This document shows, piece after piece, positions 1 through 7,161 of a stretch of DNA of 32,512 nucleotides. A program made the position numbers and the translations under genes. The DNA comes from Actinomycetes bacterium (GTDB taxonomy: Bacteria > Actinomycetota > Acidimicrobiia > Acidimicrobiales > RAAP-2): the NCBI GenBank assembly GCA_021799615.1, contig JAJZAC010000024.1, positions 1 to 32,512 on the forward strand, read 5' to 3'. Under the pieces are notes generated by a model, which was given only the letters and a program-made list of their open reading frames with translations, made no database searches and was not told the origin of the DNA. The number at the start of each line of letters is the position of its first letter. The first letter of the stretch is position 1.

Positions 1-557
1 CACCGACGTGCCGCCGGCCACGGGCCCCGCCGCGGGCGACACCGAGGACACCGCCGGGACGTAGGTGTACCGGTCCCCCGAGTTGGTGGCCGAGGTGCCG
101 CCGGGACTGGTCACCACCACGTCGACGATCCCGGTGGCAGATCGCGCCGGTGCGACGAACGTCACCGACGTCGACGTGGTCGAGAGGATGGTGGCGGGCG
201 CACCGCCGACAGAGACCGAGGTGACCGGGGTGAGGCCCGTGCCGGTGGCCACCACCGTCGTCCCACCCGATGCCGGGCCCGTCGACGGGGCGAGCGACGT
301 CACCGTCGGCACCGGATCGTAGGTATACCGGTCGCCGGTCACGATCGGACTGGTCCCACTGGAGTCGGTGACGGTCACGTCCACCGTGCCGGCCGCCTCG
401 GCCGGGGCCGTGGCGGTGATGGTGGTGGCGCTGACGATGGAGAACGACGGCGACGCCACCGAGCCGAAGTCGACGGCGGTGGCATTGCTGAACCCGGCAC
501 CGGTCACCGTCACCGATGTGCCGCCGGCCACGGGCCCCGCCGCGGGCGACACCGAGG
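1..557. repeat. IPT/TIG-coding direct repeats, 510-base period
   Basis: Bases 1-47 and 511-557 match except at one position and encode the same PAAGPVAGGTSV segment of two IPT units. The offset of 510 bases is two units of about 85 codons. Weaker unit-to-unit similarity is seen at about 255-260 bases, for example the Tyr-Thr-Tyr region near 63-80 and 323-340. This indicates recent duplication of a two-unit block. Confidence 0.75.
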
Positions 558-2682
558 TGACCTGCGGGCCGGGCAGGTACGTGAAGACGTCGGCCGGCAC
601 CGACGCGCTGGTCCCGCCCGGGCCGCTGACCCGCACGGCCACCGGTCCGGCGGCGGCCGCCGCCGGCACGGTCACCGTGATCGACGTCGAGGTGACGCCG
701 GTGATGGTCGCGGAGGTGGTGCCGAAGCGCACGGCGGTGGCTCCGCCGAAGCCGGTCCCCGAGATGGTCACGGTGAACCCGCCGGCGGTGGTGCCACTGG
801 CCGGGTTGAGTCCCGTCACCACCGGGCACGGCGTCGCCAGTTCGGCCACGATGGCGCCGCCCACCGGCGATCCCCACCCCGATGCCAGGTCGTAGTTGGG
901 CGTCGCCGGGAAGTCACCCCCGTTGACCCCCAGCATGTCGTTGTTCCCGGTGGTGACGTCGTTGGTGGCGCATCCTTCGCCGGCGGTCACCACCCGGTTC
1001 CACGGGCCCGTCCCCGACGTGGCCCCGATGGCCTGGTCGGCCACCGCCGCCAGGGCCGCCCACAGGGGGGCCGCGGCGCTGGTACCCCCGATCACCGTCC
1101 AACCGCCGTTGTAGTAGGTGACGTACCCGTTCGCCGGGTCGGCCGAGGCGGTGACATCGGGCACCTCGCGACACCCGGTGGTCCCCGTGCCGCTGGGCAC
1201 CGGACAGGCCGTCGCCGACGTGAACGGGTTCTGCACCCCAGGACCCGACTGCCACGACGGCATGGTGAACACGGTCGACACCCCGCCGCCGCCGGCGCCG
1301 CTCCCCCGGTTCCACACTGTCTCGGCCGGCGGGAAGCTCGGCGAGGTCAGGTCGGTCCCCCCCACGCCGGTGACGTCGGGCTGGACGGCGGGGTCGTCGA
1401 CGGCCAGTGCCGAGTCCGTGCTCCCCTGGCCGTAGCAGTCCTCGGACCCCGAGTCACCGGCGGCGGCGAACACCGACTGGCCCTGGGCCGCCGCCTGGGC
1501 GAAGAGGAACGCCTCCTGCATCATCTCGTAGTCCGCCGAGGAAGCGGACCCGTAGTCGGCCTCGCACTGACCCCAGCTGGTGGTGATCACCTGCGTGGTG
1601 TCGGCCGTGATCATGGCGTTGTACGTGTTGTAGGCACCGGTGGAATTGTTGGGCCCGGTGTAGACGGTGATGGCGGCACCGGGCGCCAGCCCGGCCACGT
1701 CCTCGATGTCGAGGGCGGCTTCACCCGCACCAGCTCCCGTGCCGGCGCCGCCGTCCACCTTCACGTTGGTGATGGTGTTGGTCAGGCCGTAGCAGCTGAA
1801 GTAGGACTGGATGTCACTCGGCAGGTACGGCTCGAGCTCGTAGACGCCCACGGTGATCCCCGCGCCCGTCCACCCCTTCCCGTACAGGCCGGAGAAGCCA
1901 TAGGCGCCGGCCAGCTGGTCGGCGGTGTACGCGGCATTCGAGGTCGCCATGGAGGTGGCCGCGCCGCAGGGGGTGGGGCCGGACGTGTGCGGGCTCACCG
2001 ACCGGGGGGCGGCGGCGGCCGGTGACGTCGTGGCCGGCAGGGGGCCAGGCGCCCGGGCGAGCAGGGGATGCGGGCGGGCCAGGTCGTTCAGGCCGACGAC
2101 GCCGCCGACCACACCGGCCAGCCCCACCGGTACTCGGGGTGCGGCCGTCGTCATGTGGGCGTGACGGCCCGACGGCATGGTGACGCCGACCAGGTGGCTG
2201 CCCAGCGCGCCGTCGAGCCGGCCGGCCGAGGCCGTCACCGGGATGGCCAGGCCGTTCGAGGTGGTGGGTCCCGGACGGAGTCCCTGGGTGGCCAACCACG
2301 AGCGGACGGCGGCGATCTCGGACGGCGCAGGACCGAAGACCGAGGCGAACTGGCCGCGGGCCAGGTAGTGCCGGTACTGCGGGCTGCCCGGTGTCGACAC
2401 GTCGTGGACGAACGCAGCCAGGGCGGCAGGGTCCCGAGGCTGGAGGGTCACGTCCACCGAGAGCTTCGTCGCCGGGGGGAGGGCGCCGCTGACCCTCGCA
2501 CCCGACGGCAGGCGGGGCACGCTGCCGGCGATGGGCACCGTCGCCGTGACCGCTCCCGCCGTCGGCGCGGCCACCGGGAGGATCGCCGCCACCGTCCCGG
2601 CCACCACGGCCGCCGCCACGCTCACCGCGCCGACGCGGCGCGACCGGCCGCTTCGGACTGCCTGCCCAACAGCCCTGTCCAT
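1..2682 (-). CDS. Secreted S53 (sedolisin/kumamolisin) serine-carboxyl peptidase with C-terminal IPT/TIG repeats, 3' end outside window
   Basis: This reading frame is open from an ATG at 2682 to the left edge (894 codons) and continues outside. Residues 1-46 form a Sec-type signal: a basic start (RSGRSRR), an Ala/Val-rich core and an Ala-x-Ala-like end. Residues about 65-205 resemble the S53 activation propeptide. The catalytic domain runs from about 240 to 605. E321 and D325 fit the Glu-x3-Asp pair, D410 in AAGDSG fits the oxyanion Asp, and S535 in GGTSAAAP is the nucleophile. A Ca-site-like segment follows (NYDLASGWGSP). From about 617 there are three IPT/TIG Ig-like units of about 85 residues and the start of a fourth. 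By family it is an exported endopeptidase, often active at acid pH; the IPT units may bind a surface or a glycan. It starts 14 bases after rarA, so it may be the last gene of the rel operon. Substrate unknown. Confidence 0.9.
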   Translation of the reverse strand, partial: MDRAVGQAVRSGRSRRVGAVSVAAAVVAGTVAAILPVAAPTAGAVTATVPIAGSVPRLPSGARVSGALPPATKLSVDVTLQPRDPAALAAFVHDVSTPGSPQYRHYLARGQFASVFGPAPSEIAAVRSWLATQGLRPGPTTSNGLAIPVTASAGRLDGALGSHLVGVTMPSGRHAHMTTAAPRVPVGLAGVVGGVVGLNDLARPHPLLARAPGPLPATTSPAAAAPRSVSPHTSGPTPCGAATSMATSNAAYTADQLAGAYGFSGLYGKGWTGAGITVGVYELEPYLPSDIQSYFSCYGLTNTITNVKVDGGAGTGAGAGEAALDIEDVAGLAPGAAITVYTGPNNSTGAYNTYNAMITADTTQVITTSWGQCEADYGSASSADYEMMQEAFLFAQAAAQGQSVFAAAGDSGSEDCYGQGSTDSALAVDDPAVQPDVTGVGGTDLTSPSFPPAETVWNRGSGAGGGGVSTVFTMPSWQSGPGVQNPFTSATACPVPSGTGTTGCREVPDVTASADPANGYVTYYNGGWTVIGGTSAAAPLWAALAAVADQAIGATSGTGPWNRVVTAGEGCATNDVTTGNNDMLGVNGGDFPATPNYDLASGWGSPVGGAIVAELATPCPVVTGLNPASGTTAGGFTVTISGTGFGGATAVRFGTTSATITGVTSTSITVTVPAAAAAGPVAVRVSGPGGTSASVPADVFTYLPGPQVTSVSPAAGPVAGGTSVTVTGAGFSNATAVDFGSVASPSFSIVSATTITATAPAEAAGTVDVTVTDSSGTSPIVTGDRYTYDPVPTVTSLAPSTGPASGGTTVVATGTGLTPVTSVSVGGAPATILSTTSTSVTFVAPARSATGIVDVVVTSPGGTSATNSGDRYTYVPAVSSVSPAAGPVAGGTSV

Positions 2683-2696
2683 CTCCGCAGTATGCC

Positions 2697-4055
2697 TCAC
2701 CGCCGCCCGCCCTCCGATCCGCGATCCCCCGGCGACCGACCGGCCCGCCACGCGGCCAGCCGCTCGGCCACCGCCGCCTCGTGGCCGCGGTCGCTCGGCT
2801 CGTAGTACACCGATCCCTCCAGCTCGGCCGGCCGGTACTGCTGGTCGACGTGGGCACCGGGCTCGTCGTGCGGGTAGACGTACCCCTCGCCGTGGCCGAG
2901 CCGGGCCGCGCCCCGGTAGTGGGCGTCGCGCAGGTGGGCGGGGACGTCCCCCCGCGGACCGGTGCGGGCATCGGTCTGCGCCCGTCCGAGGGCCACGGTC
3001 ACCCGGTTCGACTTGGGCGCGCAGGCCAGGTGCACCACCGCTTGAGCCAGGTTCAGCTGGGCCTCGGGCAGGCCGACGAACTCCACGGCGCGGGCGGCGG
3101 CGTCCGCCACCACCAGGGCCAGCGGGTCCGCCTCCCCCACGTCCTCGCTGGCCAGGATGACCAGACGGCGGGCGATGAAGCGGGCGTCCTCGCCGGCTTC
3201 GAGCATGCGGGCCAACCAGTACAGGCCGGCGTCGGGGTCCGAGCCGCGGATCGCCTTGATGAACGCGCTCACCTGGTCGTAGTGGGCGTCGTCGCCGTAG
3301 TGGGTGAGGCGGGCGTGCCGGGCCCGTTCGACGTCGGCCAGCGTGACGTGCGGTGGCGCCTCCCCGCCACCGGCCGGCGTCCCCTGCCGCGACCGGGCCA
3401 GGGCGATCGCCACCTCGAGCGTGGTGAGGGCGGCCCGGGCATCGCCGTCGGCCACCCCCGCCAGCGCCAACCGGGCGTCGGCGTCGGCCGTGGCCTCTTC
3501 GGCCGCCAGCCCCCGTTGCACCACGGCGTCGAGCTCCTCGGGCGAGAGCGGCTCCAGCCGCCACAGGGTCGAGCGCGACAGCAGGGGGGCGTTCACCTCG
3601 AAGTACGGGTTCTCCGTGGTGGCCCCGATGAGCACGATCAGCCCCTCCTCCACCGCCGGCAGCAGGGCATCCTGTTGGGCCCGGTTGAAGCGGTGGACCT
3701 CGTCGAGGAAGAGGATGGTGCCCTGGCCGCGCTCCCCCAGGCGCCGGCGGGCCTCGTCGATGACGGAACGGACGTCCTTGACGCCGGCGGTGACAGCCGA
3801 CAGGGGGACGAAGGCCTTGGACGTGGCCGATGCGACGACGGACGCCAGGGTCGTCTTGCCGGTGCCGGGCGGACCCCACAGGATGGCCGACGTGAGGCGG
3901 TCGGTCTCGATCAGCGCCCGCAGCGGGGCGCCGGGCCCCACCAGATGGGCCTGACCGACGATCTCGTCGAGGGTGTGCGGCCGCAGCCGAGCGGCCAGCG
4001 GCGCCCGGGCCGCCAGGCGCTCCGCCGCCGCCTGGCCGAAGAGGTCGTCGGCCAC
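2697..4055 (-). CDS. rarA: Replication-associated recombination protein A (RarA/MgsA AAA+ ATPase)
   Basis: The 452-residue product is a clamp-loader-like AAA+ ATPase that acts at stalled replication forks. Residues 22-38 carry the family opening (ARLRPHTLDEIVGQ). Walker A is GPPGTGKT at 61-68, Walker B is ILFLDEVHRF, and the sensor segment is GATTENPYFEVN. The C-terminal half (RGSDPDAGLYWLARML, LVILASEDVGEADP) matches the RarA tetramerisation region. I chose the GTG at 4055 because it lies 4 bases after the aspS stop; a longer frame to 4130 would run into aspS, and its extra residues look like out-of-frame Arg/Pro-rich translation. It lies between aspS and the S53 peptidase. M. tuberculosis Rv2559c is the likely counterpart. 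Confidence 0.93.
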   Translation of the reverse strand: MADDLFGQAAAERLAARAPLAARLRPHTLDEIVGQAHLVGPGAPLRALIETDRLTSAILWGPPGTGKTTLASVVASATSKAFVPLSAVTAGVKDVRSVIDEARRRLGERGQGTILFLDEVHRFNRAQQDALLPAVEEGLIVLIGATTENPYFEVNAPLLSRSTLWRLEPLSPEELDAVVQRGLAAEEATADADARLALAGVADGDARAALTTLEVAIALARSRQGTPAGGGEAPPHVTLADVERARHARLTHYGDDAHYDQVSAFIKAIRGSDPDAGLYWLARMLEAGEDARFIARRLVILASEDVGEADPLALVVADAAARAVEFVGLPEAQLNLAQAVVHLACAPKSNRVTVALGRAQTDARTGPRGDVPAHLRDAHYRGAARLGHGEGYVYPHDEPGAHVDQQYRPAELEGSVYYEPSDRGHEAAVAERLAAWRAGRSPGDRGSEGGRR

Positions 4056-4059
4056 CGGG

Positions 4060-5817
4060 TCAGCTCGGGGGCGGCAGCGCCCGCAGGCCGAGGGCGGCGA
4101 GGGTGCCCGGGGCCAGCGGGCGCGGGGCACCGGTCATGGGGTCGGCACCCGACTGCGTCTTCGGGAAGGCGATGACCTCCCGGATGTTCTCCTCCCCGGC
4201 CAGGATGGCCACCAGCCGGTCGACACCGACGGCGAACCCGGCGTGGGGCGGGGCACCGGCCCGGAAGGCGCCGGTGAGGAACCCGAACCGGGCCTCGGCC
4301 TCCTCGTCGGTGATCCCGAGGGCCCGGAACACCCGGCCCTGGATGTCGGCCCGGTGGATCCGGACGCTGCCCGATCCCAGTTCCCACCCGTTCAGCACGA
4401 GGTCGTAGGCCTGGGAGCGGACGGCCAGGGGGTCGGACTCGAGCAGGCCGAGGTCGTCGGGATGGGGCATGGTGAACGGATGGTGGGCCGCCTGGGGACG
4501 GCCCTCGTCGTCGACCCCGTCGAACAGGGGGAAGTCGACCACCCATACGTAGCGGAACGGCCCCTCGCCGACGGGCCGCCCGCCGATCTCCACCCGCAGG
4601 GTGCCGAGCACGGTGCAGGCCGTCCGGTGCTCGTCGGCCACTACCAGCACCAGGTCGCCCGGTCCGGCGCCCGTCGCCGCCACCAGGCCCGCCCGCTCGC
4701 CGTCGGCCAGGAACCGGTCGAGCGGGGAGTCGAGCGCCCCTCCGTCGCCCACCCGGAACCAGGCCAGCCCCTTGGCACCCAACGCCTTGGCCCGGTCCGT
4801 CCACCCGTCGAGCCGGCTCCGGCTGGTCTGCGCACCGCCGGCGACGACGAGCGCCTTCACCGCCGGGGCGGCGAACGCCTTCACCCCGGTGCCGGCGAAG
4901 ACGTCCGACAGGTCGGCCAGCTCCATGCCGAAGCGCAGGTCGGGCTTGTCCGTGCCGAACCGGTCGAGGGCCTCGGCCCAGGTCATGCGGGCCACCGGCG
5001 GGACCGGCTCGCCGGTGACCGCCTCGACGGCCCGGGTCACCGCGGCCGAGACGGCGTCGAGGACGTCGTCCTGGCCCACGAACGACGCCTCCAGGTCGAG
5101 CTGGGTGAACTCGAATTGCCGGTCGGCCCGCAGGTCCTCGTCGCGCAGGCACCGGGCCACCTGGTAGTAGCGGTCCATGCCGGCCACCATGAGCAGTTGC
5201 TTGGCCAACTGCGGGCTCTGGGGGAGCACGTAGAAGGACCCGTGGTGGAGCCGGCTGGGCACGGCGAACTCGCGGGCACCCTCGGGGGTGGGTGCCCACA
5301 GGAGGGGGGTCTCCACCTCGCAGAAGCCCTGGGCGTCCATCGACGCCCGCAGGGCCCCGAGCACCGTCGCCCGCAACCGCAGGTTGCGCTGCATGCGGGG
5401 GCGCCGCAGGTCCACGTAGCGGTAGCGGAGGCGGACGGCCTCGTCGGCGTCCACCCGGTCGTCGACGGCGAACGGGGGCGGCTCGGCAGCCGACAGCACC
5501 TCGACCTCGCAGTCGCCCAGCTCCACCTCGCCGGTGGCCAGGTCCGGGTTGGTGGTGCCCTCGGGTCGGTGCCGCACGGTCCCCGACACGGCCACCACGT
5601 ACTCGCTGCGCACGTCGACGGTGCCGGGGACGACGCACTGGACGATCCCGGTGTGGTCACGCACGTCGACGAAGGCCAGGTGCTCGCCGTGCTCGCGGCG
5701 CTTGGCCACCCAGCCGCACACGCGCACCTGACTGCCGACGTGCGACGCGTCGAGCCGGCCGCACAGGTGGGTCCGCATGGCCGTCGCCTGCCCGGCGCCA
5801 GTGGTGGTGTCGTTCAC
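4060..5817 (-). CDS. aspS: Aspartyl-tRNA synthetase
   Basis: The 585-residue class IIb synthetase charges tRNA-Asp. The OB-fold anticodon domain is at about 14-120 (RVCGWVAKRREHGEHLAFVDVRD). The catalytic core follows, with a motif 2 region (RCLRDEDLRADRQ) and motif 3 (GVDRLVAILAGEENIREVIAFPKT, read as two pieces), separated by the bacterial GAD insertion domain. The GTG at 5817 overlaps the hisS stop in GTGA and has AGGAG a few bases upstream; an ATG at 5778 is possible but lacks a good ribosome-binding site. One oddity is ADRQFEFTQ where most family members have Pro in place of Phe. Whether it is discriminating or also charges tRNA-Asn cannot be decided here. Confidence 0.96.
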   Translation of the reverse strand: MNDTTTGAGQATAMRTHLCGRLDASHVGSQVRVCGWVAKRREHGEHLAFVDVRDHTGIVQCVVPGTVDVRSEYVVAVSGTVRHRPEGTTNPDLATGEVELGDCEVEVLSAAEPPPFAVDDRVDADEAVRLRYRYVDLRRPRMQRNLRLRATVLGALRASMDAQGFCEVETPLLWAPTPEGAREFAVPSRLHHGSFYVLPQSPQLAKQLLMVAGMDRYYQVARCLRDEDLRADRQFEFTQLDLEASFVGQDDVLDAVSAAVTRAVEAVTGEPVPPVARMTWAEALDRFGTDKPDLRFGMELADLSDVFAGTGVKAFAAPAVKALVVAGGAQTSRSRLDGWTDRAKALGAKGLAWFRVGDGGALDSPLDRFLADGERAGLVAATGAGPGDLVLVVADEHRTACTVLGTLRVEIGGRPVGEGPFRYVWVVDFPLFDGVDDEGRPQAAHHPFTMPHPDDLGLLESDPLAVRSQAYDLVLNGWELGSGSVRIHRADIQGRVFRALGITDEEAEARFGFLTGAFRAGAPPHAGFAVGVDRLVAILAGEENIREVIAFPKTQSGADPMTGAPRPLAPGTLAALGLRALPPPS

Positions 5818-7154
5818 GTCAGCTCCTCGTCGTGGTGTCGTTCCTCGCCGGCGCCACCCCGCCGGCTGCCGTCGACCGCGTGCGCGGCCGGGATCGCCGA
5901 CCGCAGCGCCTCGGCCACCTGGTCCCGGGCGACCTGACGCTGGTCGCCGCCGGCCCGCAGGGGCCGCACGGTCACCGTCCCCGCCGCCAGCTCGTCGGGG
6001 CCCACGATGAGCGCCACCGCGGCGCCGGAGCGGTCCGCCGCCTTCAGCTGGGCCTTCATCGAGCGCCCGTCGAACGCCCGCTCGACCCGGAACCCGGCGC
6101 CGCGCAGGGCGATCGACAGGTCGCGGGCCTCCGCCCCCCCGGTGACGTCGACCACGAAGGCGTGGGGCCGGGGCGGATCCACCGGGAAGACCCCTTCGGC
6201 GTCGCACGCCAGCAACAGGCGCTCCACGCCGATGCCGAACCCGATCCCGGGCGTCGCCGGCCCGCCCAGCTGTTCGACCAGGCCGTCGTAGCGGCCGCCG
6301 CCGCCGATCCCGTTCTGGGCCGCGTCGAGGTGCTCGGCCGAGAACTCGAACGTGGTGCGCGTGTAGTAGTCGAACCCACGCACCAGGCGGTGGGCCAGGC
6401 GGTAGGGCACGCCCACCGACCGGAGCCCGTCCGTGACCCGGGCGAAGTGTGCCGCGCAGGCGTCGCACAGGTGGTCGAGGAACCGCGGTGCGTCCTCGGT
6501 GGCCGCCACGCAGCCGGGCTTCTTGCAGTCGAGGACCCGCAGCGGGTTCGCCTCCCACCGGCCGGCGTGCTCGGGGCACAGCTGGTCCTGGCGGGCCCGG
6601 AGATGGGCCGCCACCAGCGCGGCGTAGCCCGGGCGGCAGGCGGCGTCCCCCATCGAGTTGATCCGGGCCTCGAACCCGACCAGGCCGAGCGACCGGAAGA
6701 ACCCGTCGGCCAGGGCGATCACTTCGACGTCCAGGTCGGGGTCGCCGGTGCCGAGGGCCTCGACGCCGAGCTGGTGGTGCTGGCGGTACCGGCCGGCCTG
6801 GGGACGCTCGTAGCGGAACGCGGGTGTGACGTACCACGCCTTCCACGGCAGGGGGGGGCGATGCTGGACGAAGGCGCGCACCACCGGGGCCGTACCCTCG
6901 GGCCGCAGCGCCAGCCGGCGGCCGCCCCGGTCCTCGAGCTCGTACATCTCCTTGCCGACGACGTCGCTGCCCTCGCCGATGCCCCGGCGGAAGACGCGGA
7001 CGTCCTCGATGAGCGGCGTGACGGCCAGACCGAACCCGGCCGCCTCCACCCGGGCGGCGAAGCCGGCCACCAGGTGCTCCCACCGGGCGGACTCCGGCCA
7101 CAGCACGTCGTGGGTGCCGGTGGGGGCGCGCGCGGCGACGGTCTCGTCGGGCAC
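5814..7154 (-). CDS. hisS: Histidyl-tRNA synthetase
   Basis: The 446-residue class IIa synthetase charges tRNA-His. Motif 1 region GTHDVLWPES is near the N-terminus, motif 2 is LRPEGTAPVVRAF followed by FRYERPQAGRYRQHHQ, and the histidine-specific segments are LVRGFDYYTRTTFEF and GGGGRYDGLVEQLGG. Motif 3 is PGIGFGIGVERLL, and an anticodon-binding domain closes the protein. The GTG at 7154 begins 7 bases after the rel stop, with GGAAGGA upstream; a longer frame to 7208 would overlap rel. A short charged tail (about 25 residues) extends past the usual end. It shares a 4-base GTGA overlap with aspS, as expected for a rel-hisS-aspS operon. Confidence 0.96.
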   Translation of the reverse strand: MPDETVAARAPTGTHDVLWPESARWEHLVAGFAARVEAAGFGLAVTPLIEDVRVFRRGIGEGSDVVGKEMYELEDRGGRRLALRPEGTAPVVRAFVQHRPPLPWKAWYVTPAFRYERPQAGRYRQHHQLGVEALGTGDPDLDVEVIALADGFFRSLGLVGFEARINSMGDAACRPGYAALVAAHLRARQDQLCPEHAGRWEANPLRVLDCKKPGCVAATEDAPRFLDHLCDACAAHFARVTDGLRSVGVPYRLAHRLVRGFDYYTRTTFEFSAEHLDAAQNGIGGGGRYDGLVEQLGGPATPGIGFGIGVERLLLACDAEGVFPVDPPRPHAFVVDVTGGAEARDLSIALRGAGFRVERAFDGRSMKAQLKAADRSGAAVALIVGPDELAAGTVTVRPLRAGGDQRQVARDQVAEALRSAIPAAHAVDGSRRGGAGEERHHDEELT

Positions 7155-7161
7155 GGGCCGG

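Noticed and set aside
1-557. CRISPR-like array from repeated segments at the left edge
   Set aside because: The repeats are in-frame IPT domains of a peptidase, with a long period and divergent copies.
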